The position numbers and the translations under genes were made by a program. A stretch of 64,000 nucleotides of DNA from NCBI GenBank assembly GCA_041917255.1, contig JAYRYA010000020.1:1-64000 (forward strand). Reading direction: 5' to 3'. Positions 37,106 through 47,006 of the stretch are shown piece by piece. Source of the stretch: Zoogloea sp041917255 (lineage in GTDB: Bacteria > Pseudomonadota > Gammaproteobacteria > Burkholderiales > Rhodocyclaceae). The notes beneath the pieces are model-generated. The model was not told the origin of the DNA, did not search any database, and was given only the letters and a program-made list of their open reading frames with translations. Every line of letters begins with the position of its first letter. Within the stretch, counting starts at the first letter, position 1.

Positions 37106-38242
37106 GTGCACAGCCCCCTCTTGAACTACGACACCTTTATCAATGTTCTGTTTTCACGGGTCCCCCGGGCGGATGTGACCCGCGGGCTCGTGGTGATCAA
37201 CGCGGTCGTCTTCGCGTTGCTCGCGCTCGTGTCGATGAATCCGATGCAGATCCCGTCCGATCTGCTGATCCGGTTTGGCGGCAACTTCGCCCCGCTGGTC
37301 CAGAAGGGCGAGGCTTGGCGTTTCTTCACTGCGATGTTCCTTCACGGTGGCCTGCTCCATGTGGGGCTCAACATGTTGGCGCTGCACCAGGCTGGCCAGA
37401 TCGTCGAGCGGCTCTTCGGACGGTCGGGTTTCCTGACGATCTATGTGATTGCCGGCCTGCTGGGCAATGCGGCCAGCCTGTGGTGGAAGCCGGGGCCGGT
37501 GAGCGTCGGGGCGTCCGGTGCGATCTTCGGCGTGTATGGCGCGCTGCTGGCCTACCTGCTGCGTCAGCGTGGGTCGGTGCCGACCGACGTGTTTCGCGAG
37601 ATGCGCTCGGGCACCCTGGGTTTCATCGGTTACTCGCTGTTCGCCGGATTCTCTATCCCCGGCATCGACAACGCAGCTCACCTGGGCGGGCTGGTGGGCG
37701 GGATGCTGCTTGGCGCGACGTTTGCCGAGCCGCTGGTGTCGCCGAAGCCGGTGCGTTGGCTGGCGCCTCAGGTGCTGGCCGGGCTGCTACTGGCCGCCGC
37801 ACTCGGCGGCTGGCTGTGGAAGGGCTCTCCGCAGGTGGTGCGCAATTTCGAGATCGGTTCGGCCTACCAGCAGACGATCCGCCAGTTTGCCCTTGAGGAG
37901 CAGGAGCTTCTGCGGGAGCAGACCGCCCTGATGGACGCCATGCGCCAGAAGCGGATCACCGAGGCGGCGGCCCTCGACAAGCTGGAACGCGATTTGATCC
38001 CGCACTGGGATCGGGCGATCACCGCCCTGTCGTGGCGTGAGGCGCCAGACGACTACGAATGGCAGCGCGACGAACTGGTGCATTACGCCACCACCCGCCG
38101 CGATGCCCTGAAGGCCCTGGCCCAGGCCATCGAAACCCATCAGGCGGTGTGGATCGAGCGTTCACGCACCCTGCAGGTGCAGGCTGACAACATCCTGCTG
38201 CAGATGCGCCTGCGAAAATCAGTGGAATCGGCCGGCCATTGA
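37106..38242 (+). CDS. Rhomboid family intramembrane serine protease with long C-terminal tail
   Basis: The 378-residue protein contains a rhomboid protease core of six or seven membrane helices. The catalytic Ser137 is in GASGAIFG, His192 in NAAHLGG, and the HGGLLHVGLNM loop near residue 80. Residues 245-378 form an additional soluble, charged helical tail (ALEEQELLREQTALMDAM, RRDALKALAQAIETHQ), not part of the standard protease. A GTG start is used; no ATG is available nearby. TATAAT at 37086-37091 would place the transcript start within about eight bases of it, and no ribosome site is visible. Confidence 0.85.
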   Translation: MHSPLLNYDTFINVLFSRVPRADVTRGLVVINAVVFALLALVSMNPMQIPSDLLIRFGGNFAPLVQKGEAWRFFTAMFLHGGLLHVGLNMLALHQAGQIVERLFGRSGFLTIYVIAGLLGNAASLWWKPGPVSVGASGAIFGVYGALLAYLLRQRGSVPTDVFREMRSGTLGFIGYSLFAGFSIPGIDNAAHLGGLVGGMLLGATFAEPLVSPKPVRWLAPQVLAGLLLAAALGGWLWKGSPQVVRNFEIGSAYQQTIRQFALEEQELLREQTALMDAMRQKRITEAAALDKLERDLIPHWDRAITALSWREAPDDYEWQRDELVHYATTRRDALKALAQAIETHQAVWIERSRTLQVQADNILLQMRLRKSVESAGH

Positions 38243-38292
38243 ACGGACGATCCGGCTGCCGGAATCGGTCGTCGGGAAGGTAAAATCCCGGG

Positions 38293-41200
38293 ATGCCTGA
38301 ATCCCATTCCCCCCGTTTCATCCATCTACGCCTCCACACCGAGTATTCGATCTCCGACGGGATCGCGCAGGTGGATTCCGCCATTGCCCGCGCCGTCGCC
38401 GACGGCATGCCGGCGCTGGGCATCTCCGATCTGGCCAACCTGTTCGGGATGGTCAAGTTCTACAAGGGCGCCCGCGGCAAGGGTCTCAAGCCGGTCATCG
38501 GTTGCGATGTCTGGATCACCAACGCGGTCGATCGCGACAAGCCGTCCCGTGTCCTCCTGATCTGCAAGAACCGCAAGGGCTACGGCCAGCTGTGCGAACT
38601 GCTGACCCTGGCCTTCATGGAGAACAAGTATCGGGGTCGCGCCGAGATCCGCCGTGAGTGGCTGACCGCCGAAGCCGCGTCCGACCTCATCTGCCTGTCG
38701 GGTGCCAAGGACGGTGATGTGGGCCAGGCGCTCGCCAACGGCAACACGCAGATGGCCGGGACGCTTGCCGCCGACTGGGCCCGGCGTTTCCCGGATTCGT
38801 TCTACATCGAGCTGCAGCGCGCCGGCCATCCGGGCACCGAAACCTACATCCGCGAGGCCGTCCAGCTCGCCTCGCGCCTCAACCTGCCGGTGGTCGCCAC
38901 CCATCCGATCCAGTTCATCCGGCCCGAGGACTTCAAGGCCCACGAGGCGCGGGTGTGCATCGCCGAAGGCTACGTGCTGGCCGACAAGCGCCGGCCCAAG
39001 GATTTTACCGAGCAGCAGTACTTCAAGACCCAGGACGAGATGGCGGCGCTGTTTGCCGACATCCCCGAAGCGCTCGAGAACAGCGTCGAGATCGCCCGCC
39101 GCTGTTCGCTCACGGTGCAGCTGGGCAAGAACTTCCTGCCGCTGTTCCCGACACCCGACGGCATGAGCCTCGACGACTTTCTGGTGCAGGAAGCCAAGGC
39201 CGGACTCGAGGAGCGCCTCGCCCAGCTCTATCCGCACCCGGATGAGCGCGAGGCCCAGCGCCAGCGCTACGAGGACCGCCTCAAGTTCGAGACCGACACC
39301 ATCGTCCAGATGGGCTTCCCGGGCTACTTCCTGATCGTGGCCGACTTCATCCAGTGGGCCAAGAACAACGGCGTGCCGGTGGGGCCGGGCCGGGGTTCCG
39401 GCGCGGGCTCGCTGGTGGCCTATTCGCTCAAGATCACCGACCTTGACCCGCTCGCCTATGCGCTGCTGTTCGAGCGCTTTCTCAACCCCGAGCGGGTGTC
39501 GATGCCCGACTTCGACATCGACTTCTGCCAGGACAACCGCTACCGCGTGATCGAATACGTGCGTGAGCGCTACGGCAAGGACGCGGTGAGCCAGATCGCC
39601 ACCTTCGGCACGATGGCCTCGAAGGCCGTGGTGCGCGACGTGGGCCGCGTGCTGGATCTGCCCTACGGCCTGTGCGACCGGCTCTCCAAGCTGATTCCGG
39701 TGGTGCAGAACAAGCCCCTGTCGCTGGCCGACGCCCGCGAGCAGGAGCCGCAGATCAACGAGCTGATGGCCGATGGCAACGACGGCGAGTCGATCCAGGA
39801 ACTCTGGAGCCTTGCCGAGCCGCTCGAAGGCCTGACCCGCGGTGTCGGCATGCACGCCGGGGGCGTGCTGATCGCACCGGGCAAGCTCACCGATTTCTGT
39901 CCGCTCTACATCGCCGACGGTGAGGACGCCACGCCGGTGTCCCAGTTCGACAAGGACGACGTGGAAGCCGTCGGCCTCGTGAAGTTCGACTTCCTGGGCC
40001 TGCGCAACCTCACCATCATCGAGCTGGCGCTCGATTACGTCGAGCGCCTTACCGGCGCCAAGCCCGATCTCATGAGCCTGGGCTTCGAAGACCAGGCCGC
40101 CTACCAGATCCTCCGGGACGCCAACACCACGGCGATCTTCCAGGTGGAATCGGAAGGCATGAAGAAGCTCCTCAAGAAGCTCGCGCCCGACCGCTTCGAA
40201 GACATCATCGCCGTGCTGGCGCTCTACCGTCCGGGCCCGCTGGGTTCGGGGATGGTGGACGACTTCATCCTCCGGAAGAAGGGCCAGCAGGCCATCGACT
40301 ATTTCCACCCGGATCTCACCGCCTGCCTGTCGCCCACCTACGGGGTGATCGTGTACCAGGAGCAGGTGATGCAGATCTCCCAGATCATCGGCGGCTACAC
40401 CCTGGGCGGCGCCGACATGCTGCGCCGGGCGATGGGCAAGAAGAAGCCCGAGGAGATGGCCAAGCACCGCGAGACCATCGCCGACGGCGCCCGCCAGAAG
40501 GGCTACGACCCGGCACTCGCCGAGCAGCTCTTCGACCTGATGACGAAGTTTGCCGAGTACGGCTTCAACAAGTCGCACACGGCGGCCTACGCGGTGGTCA
40601 CCTACCACACCGCGTGGCTCAAGGCGTATCACTGCTCGGCCTTCATGGCGGCAACCATGTCGGCGGACCTGGACAACACCGACACGATCAAGATCTTCTA
40701 CGAAGACACGATCGCCAACGGCATCAAGGTGCTGCCGCCGGACGTAAACGCCTCCGACTACCGTTTCGTGCCCACCGACGCCAAGACGATCCGCTATGGC
40801 CTGGGTGCCGTGAAGGGCGTGGGCGAGCCGGCGGTGCGCGCCATCCTCGCCGCGCGGGAGGCCGGGCCGTTCAAGGATTTGTTCGACTTTGCCTGCCGGG
40901 TGGACAAGCGCCTGGCCAACCGCCGCGTGATCGAAGCCCTGATCCGCGCCGGGGCCTTCGATACCATCGACCCCGTCCAGCCGTCCGACCGGGCCAAGCT
41001 GCTGGCCTCGGTAGGCATCGCGATGGAAGCCGCCGAGCAGATCGCCGCCAACGCCATGCAGAGCGGCCTGTTCGACATGCCGGGCATGGAAGCCCCGCCG
41101 ATGGCCGACTATGTCAAGGTGCGCCCGTGGGGCGAGCGCGAGCGCCTGAAGGAAGAAAAGCTGGCGATCGGTTTCTTCCTCTCCGGCCACCCATTCAACG

Positions 41201-41787
41201 CCTTCAAGCCCGAGGTGCGGCGCTTTGTGCGGCGCACCCTGGCCCACGTCGAGCCGTCGAAGGATCTGGTGACGCTGGCCGGGGTGGTGATGGAAGTTCG
41301 CGCCAAGATGACCGCCCGCGGCAAAATCGCCTTCGTGCTGCTGGACGACGGCACGACTCCCCGCGAGGTGTCGGTGTTCTCCGAGATCTTCGACAACAAC
41401 CGGGATCGCATCGTGGTGGACGAGGTGTTGATCGTCGAGGCCAAGGTGAGCCCGGATGATTTCTCCGGCCCCGGTGGCCTGCGTATCGTGGCCGACCGCC
41501 TGATGACGCTCGGCGAGGCTCGCGGCCGCTTTGCGCGCGCGCTGCAGCTCAAGCTCAACGGCGAAGTTGGCGCGGCCGGCGGCGCCATCGCGGCAGCCGA
41601 GCGTCTGCAGACGATGCTCACCCCCTTCCGTGAGGGCGAATGCCAGATTCGGGTGCGCTACCGCAATGCCGATGCCGAGGCGGATTTTCCCCTTGGTGCG
41701 GGCTGGCGGGTGCGCCCCGACGACAGCCTGCTGGAGAGTCTCCGCGAGTGGTTGCCTCCCGATTCCGTAGAAGTGATCTACGCATGA
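38293..41787 (+). CDS. dnaE: DNA polymerase III alpha subunit
   Basis: The 1164-residue protein is the replicative polymerase catalytic subunit, nearly the same length as E. coli DnaE. An N-terminal PHP domain (LRLHTEYSISDGI near residue 10) precedes the polymerase core with PGRGSGAGSLVAYSLKI and MPDFDIDFCQDNR containing catalytic aspartates. Fingers, a helix-hairpin-helix (YGLGAVKGVGE) and an OB-fold (LAGVVMEVRAKMT) follow. The stop overlaps the cupin gene (ATGA). Start context GGGATG has GGAAGG 12 bases upstream. Confidence 0.98.
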   Translation: MPESHSPRFIHLRLHTEYSISDGIAQVDSAIARAVADGMPALGISDLANLFGMVKFYKGARGKGLKPVIGCDVWITNAVDRDKPSRVLLICKNRKGYGQLCELLTLAFMENKYRGRAEIRREWLTAEAASDLICLSGAKDGDVGQALANGNTQMAGTLAADWARRFPDSFYIELQRAGHPGTETYIREAVQLASRLNLPVVATHPIQFIRPEDFKAHEARVCIAEGYVLADKRRPKDFTEQQYFKTQDEMAALFADIPEALENSVEIARRCSLTVQLGKNFLPLFPTPDGMSLDDFLVQEAKAGLEERLAQLYPHPDEREAQRQRYEDRLKFETDTIVQMGFPGYFLIVADFIQWAKNNGVPVGPGRGSGAGSLVAYSLKITDLDPLAYALLFERFLNPERVSMPDFDIDFCQDNRYRVIEYVRERYGKDAVSQIATFGTMASKAVVRDVGRVLDLPYGLCDRLSKLIPVVQNKPLSLADAREQEPQINELMADGNDGESIQELWSLAEPLEGLTRGVGMHAGGVLIAPGKLTDFCPLYIADGEDATPVSQFDKDDVEAVGLVKFDFLGLRNLTIIELALDYVERLTGAKPDLMSLGFEDQAAYQILRDANTTAIFQVESEGMKKLLKKLAPDRFEDIIAVLALYRPGPLGSGMVDDFILRKKGQQAIDYFHPDLTACLSPTYGVIVYQEQVMQISQIIGGYTLGGADMLRRAMGKKKPEEMAKHRETIADGARQKGYDPALAEQLFDLMTKFAEYGFNKSHTAAYAVVTYHTAWLKAYHCSAFMAATMSADLDNTDTIKIFYEDTIANGIKVLPPDVNASDYRFVPTDAKTIRYGLGAVKGVGEPAVRAILAAREAGPFKDLFDFACRVDKRLANRRVIEALIRAGAFDTIDPVQPSDRAKLLASVGIAMEAAEQIAANAMQSGLFDMPGMEAPPMADYVKVRPWGERERLKEEKLAIGFFLSGHPFNAFKPEVRRFVRRTLAHVEPSKDLVTLAGVVMEVRAKMTARGKIAFVLLDDGTTPREVSVFSEIFDNNRDRIVVDEVLIVEAKVSPDDFSGPGGLRIVADRLMTLGEARGRFARALQLKLNGEVGAAGGAIAAAERLQTMLTPFREGECQIRVRYRNADAEADFPLGAGWRVRPDDSLLESLREWLPPDSVEVIYA

Positions 41788-42263
41788 GCAGCTGCTTTCT
41801 TGATGCCGGCCTCCTCGACGAGCTGGTCGCCAAGGCCCGTTCGGTGCCGCGCCTGCGCAGCCACCACAATCTCCATGTGACATCCACCGAGCCGGCCCAC
41901 CGCCTGTTCGTGGCCATCGAACCGGATTCCTATGTCCGGCCCCACTGCCACCTCGATCCCAACAAATCCGAGACCATCGTTCTGCTACGCGGGCGGCTTG
42001 GTGCGCTGGTGTTCGACGCAGAGGGCAAGGTGCTCGCAGCGCGGGAACTGGCGCCGGAGGCCGGGTCGATTGGCTTTCATGTGCCTGCAGGCGTGTTCCA
42101 CAGCATCGTGGCGCTGGAGAGCGGGACGGTGTTCATCGAAATCAAGGCCGGCCCTTACGTGGCGCCCGTGCCTGCCGAGTGGGGGCAGTGGGCGCCGGCC
42201 GAGGGCGAGCCTGGCGTTGCCGGCTATCTGGCGCAGATGAAGGGCGCTTTTACAGCGGCCTGA
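41784..42263 (+). CDS. WbuC family cupin protein
   Basis: The 159-residue protein has a WbuC-type cupin fold. The metal-binding segment YVRPHCHLDPNKSETIVLLRG is near residues 50-70, and GFHVPAGVFHSIVALESG is near 100-117. WbuC relatives occur in O-antigen clusters and as lone genes; the reaction is not known. The start overlaps the dnaE stop by four bases, so it is translated with dnaE. Its end overlaps the convergent PAS-GGDEF-EAL gene by 14 bases. Confidence 0.8.
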   Translation: MSSCFLDAGLLDELVAKARSVPRLRSHHNLHVTSTEPAHRLFVAIEPDSYVRPHCHLDPNKSETIVLLRGRLGALVFDAEGKVLAARELAPEAGSIGFHVPAGVFHSIVALESGTVFIEIKAGPYVAPVPAEWGQWAPAEGEPGVAGYLAQMKGAFTAA

Positions 42264-44697
42264 TCGGGGTTGCCGGAAGGGTGCCGGCTTCCAGCAGTCC
42301 GGTGACGGCATCGGCCGGCAGCGGTGGGCTGAAGAGGTAGCCCTGGGCGGCCGAGCAGCCCTCGCGGAGCAGGAAGGCCATCTGCTCGGGGGTTTCGGTG
42401 CCTTCGGCGATCACCTCCAGGTGCAGGCTGTGGCCCAGCTGGATGATCGCCCGAACGATGGTGGCGTCGTCCGGATCGTCGGTCAGGTCGCGGACGAAGC
42501 TCTGGTCCACCTTCAACCGATCCACCGGGAAGCGCTTGAGGTAGGCAAGGCTCGAATAGCCCGTGCCGAAGTCGTCGATCGACAGGCGCACCCCCAGCGC
42601 CTTGAGCCGCCCGAGGGTGGCCGAGACATCTGGCCCGGACTGCATCAGCAGGGATTCGGTGAGCTCCAGCTCGAGCCAGCAGCCGTCGAGCCCGCTGGCG
42701 GCCAGGGCCGCGGCCACGCTGGCGACGATGTCGCTGCGCCGGAACTGCAGGGCCGATAGATTGACGGCCACCGGCATCGGCGTGTAGCCCGCCTCCTGCC
42801 ACGCGACAGCCTGGCGGCAGGCGGTGCTCAGCACCCATTCGCCAATGGGCACGATCAGCCCGCATTCCTCGGCCAGGGGGATGAAGCGCGCCGGCGAGAT
42901 GCCGCCCATCACCCCGCTGAACCAGCGCAGCAGCGCCTCCACACCGATGATCCGGCCGCTCATCAGGTCGACCTGTGGCTGGTAGTAGAGCTGGAACTCC
43001 TCCTGGGCCAGGGCCTGGCGCAGGCCGTTTTCGAGGTGCAGACGTTCCAGGGCGTTGACGTTCATCGCCTCGTCGAAGAAGCGGTAGGTGTTCCGGCCGC
43101 TTTCCTTGGCGTGGTACATGGCGGTGTCGGCGTTTTTCATCAGAAGCTCCACGCTGTCGCCGTCCTCGGGATAGAGGGCGATGCCGATGGAGAACGAGGT
43201 GCCCAGTTGCTGCCCATCCACGTCGAACGGAGGCAGCAGCAGGTCGAGGATCTTCTCGGCCACGCGGGCGGCGTCGTCCGGCACGTCCACGTCGGTGAGG
43301 ACGATAAGGAACTCGTCACCCCCCTGGCGGCTCACCGTGTCGGTCTCGCGCACGCAGCTGGTGAGGCGCTGGGCAACGCCTTGCAGCAGGCGGTCGCCGG
43401 TCATGTGACCGAGGGAGTCGTTGATCGTCTTGAAGCGGTCCAGGTCGAGGAACATCAGCGCAATCCGTGTGTCGTGACGGGTAGCGTTGGCGAGAGCCTG
43501 GTCGAGCCGGTCGCGCAGCAGGGTGCGGTTGGGCAGGCCGGTCAGGGGGTCGTGCTGCGCGAGGAAGGCGATGCGTGCCTCGGAGGCTTTGCGTTCGGTG
43601 ATGTCGGACAGTACCGCCACATAGTGGGTGATCCGCCCGACCTTGTTGCGCACGGCGCTGATCGACAGGGACGATGGATAGAAGGTGCCGTTCTTGCGTC
43701 GGTCGTGGATCTCGCCCTGCCAGAAACCCATGATGTTGATGTCCCGCCACATGGCTTCGTAAAAGGCCTTGTCGTGGTGGCCGGAGCGCAGCAGCCGTGG
43801 TGTCTGGCCGATGGCCTCCTCGGCGGTGTAGCCGGTGACGTCGGTGAAGGCGCGGTTGACCGACAGGATGCGCTCTTCGGCATCGGTGACGATGATGGCC
43901 TCCACGCTGTTCTGGAACACCGTCCAGGCGAGGCGCGATTGCTCTTCGTGGGTGCGTCGCACGGTGATGTCGGCGATGGTGGTGACCACGCCACGCACCG
44001 GGCCGGTGGGATCATCGTCCTCGAAGAGCGGCACCGCGTTGCTCCACAGCCAGCGCCGGCTGCCATCGCTGCGCTCGATGCCGAGCATTCCAGCCTGGGG
44101 CAGACCGGAGCGCAGGGCGCGGGCCGACGGGGTGTTGTCACTCTCGATGGGTACACCGTCTTCGTCAACGTAGGTGGTCCGCCCTTCCAGTCCGCTCCAG
44201 TGGTACATCTGCTCGGCGCTGAGGCCGAGGATCTCGCAGGCGGCCACGTTATGGGCGAGCAGTCGTCCGGCGGCATCGCGCATGATGACCCCTTCACCCA
44301 TCGACGCCAGCAGCGTGCCGAGGCGAGTCTCCCGCTCGCGCAACTCGGCTTCGGTGTTGCGGCGGTCGGTGATGTCCAGGCACGAGCCGATGTAGCCGAC
44401 GAAATCGCCGGTGGCGTTGAAGACCGGGCGGCCGGTGTCGATGATCCAGCGATACTCGCCATCGTGGCGGCGCAGCCGGTATTCCATCTCGAAGGGCGTG
44501 CGTACGGCGAAGTGTTCGAGATAGGTGCTCACGCAGCGGTCGAAGTCTTCGGGGTGGACGCCGGTTGTCCACCCGTCGCCGAACTCATCCTCGAAGCTGC
44601 GGCCGGTGAAATTGAGCCAGGTCTGGTTGAAGTAGTTGCACTTCGCGTTTACCCCGGACCGCCAGATCAGCGCGGGCAAGTGGTCGAACAGGGACAT
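42250..44697 (-). CDS. PAS-PAS-PAS-GGDEF-EAL bifunctional cyclic di-GMP protein
   Basis: The 815-residue soluble protein has three PAS domains (about 1-125, 130-250 and 255-380), then GGDEF with an intact RQGGDEF near 458 and EAL with EALLRW near 584 and DDFGTGYSSLAYLKRFP later. Both catalytic centres look complete, so it may make or degrade cyclic di-GMP depending on signal. The ATG at 44697 starts just before the first PAS domain; a TTG 43 codons upstream adds a basic stretch without homology. It is the third GGDEF protein in the window. It converges with the cupin gene. Confidence 0.9.
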   Translation of the reverse strand: MSLFDHLPALIWRSGVNAKCNYFNQTWLNFTGRSFEDEFGDGWTTGVHPEDFDRCVSTYLEHFAVRTPFEMEYRLRRHDGEYRWIIDTGRPVFNATGDFVGYIGSCLDITDRRNTEAELRERETRLGTLLASMGEGVIMRDAAGRLLAHNVAACEILGLSAEQMYHWSGLEGRTTYVDEDGVPIESDNTPSARALRSGLPQAGMLGIERSDGSRRWLWSNAVPLFEDDDPTGPVRGVVTTIADITVRRTHEEQSRLAWTVFQNSVEAIIVTDAEERILSVNRAFTDVTGYTAEEAIGQTPRLLRSGHHDKAFYEAMWRDINIMGFWQGEIHDRRKNGTFYPSSLSISAVRNKVGRITHYVAVLSDITERKASEARIAFLAQHDPLTGLPNRTLLRDRLDQALANATRHDTRIALMFLDLDRFKTINDSLGHMTGDRLLQGVAQRLTSCVRETDTVSRQGGDEFLIVLTDVDVPDDAARVAEKILDLLLPPFDVDGQQLGTSFSIGIALYPEDGDSVELLMKNADTAMYHAKESGRNTYRFFDEAMNVNALERLHLENGLRQALAQEEFQLYYQPQVDLMSGRIIGVEALLRWFSGVMGGISPARFIPLAEECGLIVPIGEWVLSTACRQAVAWQEAGYTPMPVAVNLSALQFRRSDIVASVAAALAASGLDGCWLELELTESLLMQSGPDVSATLGRLKALGVRLSIDDFGTGYSSLAYLKRFPVDRLKVDQSFVRDLTDDPDDATIVRAIIQLGHSLHLEVIAEGTETPEQMAFLLREGCSAAQGYLFSPPLPADAVTGLLEAGTLPATPIRPL

Positions 44698-44838
44698 GGA
44701 TTCGTCCCGGACCACTGCCGGTTGGGTTTCGGAGGATGGGCGCACGGGTCGGCTCCGGGTCGATGCGGTTCGTCTGGCGATACGGTGAATCTTTCCCCTG
44801 CAGATTCTAAGGACATTTCGGCACAAGCTGGCCTTGCT

Positions 44839-45132
44839 TTAGAGCGTTGTTTCCCGGATGAAATTCCCATGGGACGGCGCTTCCGCGGCGATTGCATCGA
44901 CCTGGCTTACCCGCGCCGCTGGCGGACCCCGGTGGGCCCATTCGATGAGCGCTTCGACGGCATCGGTTGGGCCGGCGATGAGGGCTTCGACGGTGCCGTC
45001 GCTGCGGTTGCGCACCCAGCCGGCGAGCCCCAGTCGAGTCGCTTGCAGCTGCAGCGCGTTGCGGTAGCCCACGCCCTGCACGACGCCGTGGATGCGCAGG
45101 AGACGGGCGGCGGGCTCAGAGATTGTCTTCAT
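44839..45132 (-). CDS. acyP: Acylphosphatase
   Basis: The 97-residue protein hydrolyses acyl phosphates. Substrate-binding arginine lies in the motif GVVQGVGYRNALQ (about 19-31), and the catalytic asparagine in GWVRNRSDGTVEALI. The ATG at 45132 lies within the last codons of the sulP gene, an overlap of 17 bases that implies coupled translation. The physiological substrate is not known for this family. Confidence 0.95.
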   Translation of the reverse strand: MKTISEPAARLLRIHGVVQGVGYRNALQLQATRLGLAGWVRNRSDGTVEALIAGPTDAVEALIEWAHRGPPAARVSQVDAIAAEAPSHGNFIRETTL

Positions 45133-46801
45133 CGATGAACCTTGGTAGCAGATCGCGGGCGCGGGCGAGGGCGCCGTAGATGTCGCCGCAAATGTTGTTG
45201 GGGCCGATCTCGTCCGCGAAGCCTGAACGGGAGATGAGGGATTCCGGTTGCGGGTTGAGGTTGCACAGGAGCAGCGCACAGCCGCGCTTGTGCAGGTTCT
45301 TGCTGAGGCTCTCGAGCCCCTCCAGGCCCGTGGTGTCGAGGCTGACCAGGTGGTTGAGTTCGAGGATCACCACCTCGGGGTGGCGCTGCTTGGGGTCGAG
45401 CAGGGTTTCGAGCTTGTTGATGGCACCGAAAAAGAGCGTGCCGTAGATCGAATAGGCCACCACCCGTGGTGAGCCGTCCGGGTAGAGGAAGCCGGGCGGC
45501 ATGGAGAGCTCGGTGAGCGGCAGGCGTTCGATGCGGGTGAGGTTGGACATCCGGTAGATGAAGAACAGCGCTGCCAGCACCATGCCCAGTTCGACCGCCA
45601 GGGTGAGATCGAACAGCACCGTGGTGAAGAAGGTGGTGAGCATGATGGTCCGGTAGGTGAGCGCATAGCGGCCCAGCTCGCGGAACTCGTGCCATTCGCC
45701 CATATTGACGGCGACCACCACTACGATGGCCGACAGGGTGGCGAGCGGAATGTGGGTGGCGAAGGGAGCGAACACCAGCACCACCGCCAGCAGCACCAGC
45801 GCATGCACCATCCCGGCGACGGGGCTGCGTCCGCCGGTGCGCACGTTGGTGGCGGTACGGGCGATGGCGCCGGTCGCGGCAAATCCGCCGAACAGCGGCG
45901 CGGCCAGGTTGGCGATACCCTGGGCGATGAGTTCCTGGTTGGGGTCGTGGCGGTCCTCGATGGAGGCGTCGGCGACCCGCGCCGACAGTAGCGATTCGAT
46001 GGCGCCGAGCAGCGCGATCGTGAGCGCCGGGGAGATCAGTTTGCCGAGGGTTTCGAGGGATAGCTCGGGCAGCGCAAAGCCGGGCAGTTGCTGGGGAATC
46101 CCGTTGAAGCGGCTACCGATGGTTTCGACCGGAAAGTGGAACAGGGCGTTGGCGACGGTGGCAATCACCAGCACGCCCAACGGGCCCGGCAAGCGGGCCA
46201 GGAGTTTGAAGCGCTGGGCGAGGCGGTTCCACGACAGCAGCACGATGATCGACGCGACCGACAGCGAGACGGTGGGGATGTCGAGGGTGTCCAGATGGGT
46301 GATGAGCGTCTTCATCTTGCCGAAGAACTCGCCGGGCAGGTGGTCGATCCGGAGGCCCAGGAAATCCTTGATCTGGGCGAGGAAGATCACCACCGCGATG
46401 CCGTTGGTGAAGCCGACCACCACGGTCTTCGGGATGAAGCGGATCAGGCTGCCCAGGTGGAAAGCGCCCATCGCTACCAGCATGGCGCCGGCCAGCATGG
46501 TGGCAACGAGGAGGTTCTGCACGCCGTATTCGACGACGATGCCATAGATGATGGGGATGAAGGCGCCGGTGGGGCCGCCGATCTGCACCCGGGATCCGCC
46601 CAGGGCCGAGATCAGGAAGCCGGCGACGATGGCCGTCCAGATGCCGGCGGTGGGCGTCATGCCCGAGGCGATGGCAAAGGCCATGGCCAGCGGCAGGGCG
46701 AGAACGCCGACGGTCAGGCCGGCGGAAACGTCACGGCCGAACTGGGCCTTGTCGTAACCCGGCAGGGTGTCGAGGAGCTTGGGGTGGAAGGAAATCTTCA
46801 T
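45116..46801 (-). CDS. SulP family anion transporter with STAS domain
   Basis: The 561-residue protein is an SLC26/SulP transporter. The N-terminal signature (GLTVGVLALPLAMAFAIASG, then GPTGAFIPIIYGIV) and about twelve membrane helices lead to a C-terminal STAS domain (about 440-550, VVILELNHLVSLDTTGLEGL). Substrates in the family include sulfate, bicarbonate and other anions; the name alone does not decide. A GGAGG ribosome site precedes the ATG. acyP overlaps its end. Confidence 0.9.
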   Translation of the reverse strand: MKISFHPKLLDTLPGYDKAQFGRDVSAGLTVGVLALPLAMAFAIASGMTPTAGIWTAIVAGFLISALGGSRVQIGGPTGAFIPIIYGIVVEYGVQNLLVATMLAGAMLVAMGAFHLGSLIRFIPKTVVVGFTNGIAVVIFLAQIKDFLGLRIDHLPGEFFGKMKTLITHLDTLDIPTVSLSVASIIVLLSWNRLAQRFKLLARLPGPLGVLVIATVANALFHFPVETIGSRFNGIPQQLPGFALPELSLETLGKLISPALTIALLGAIESLLSARVADASIEDRHDPNQELIAQGIANLAAPLFGGFAATGAIARTATNVRTGGRSPVAGMVHALVLLAVVLVFAPFATHIPLATLSAIVVVVAVNMGEWHEFRELGRYALTYRTIMLTTFFTTVLFDLTLAVELGMVLAALFFIYRMSNLTRIERLPLTELSMPPGFLYPDGSPRVVAYSIYGTLFFGAINKLETLLDPKQRHPEVVILELNHLVSLDTTGLEGLESLSKNLHKRGCALLLCNLNPQPESLISRSGFADEIGPNNICGDIYGALARARDLLPRFIDEDNL

Positions 46802-47006
46802 GGGGCCTCCGCAATTGAGGGGTGAGACGGGATGCGTCGGAAGACGCAGCTTGCGGAGGGGGTGAGCCCGGCCCGGTACGGTGCTGGATGATCCAGCGTT
46901 TGCGGGCGCTCAGGCTGCCGTCGGGGCGGGCGGACTGGCTGTGGGCGTCCGCCAGGAGAACGTTGGAGAGATCCGTGGTTTTCCTGGCGGTCATGGGCGT
47001 TGGGGC

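Noticed and set aside
38326..41883. Very long open frame antisense to dnaE (similar long antisense frames lie opposite maeB, metG, leuA, the monomeric icd and the oligomer hydrolase)
   Set aside because: These arise from high GC at third codon positions of the real genes. They have no domains, biased His/Arg/Val composition, no ribosome sites, and the sense strand encodes unmistakable proteins.
46731..46994. Frame starting MTARKTTDLSNVLLADAH between the two-helix membrane gene and sulP
   Set aside because: It lacks a ribosome site and runs out of frame into sulP; most likely just leader sequence of sulP.
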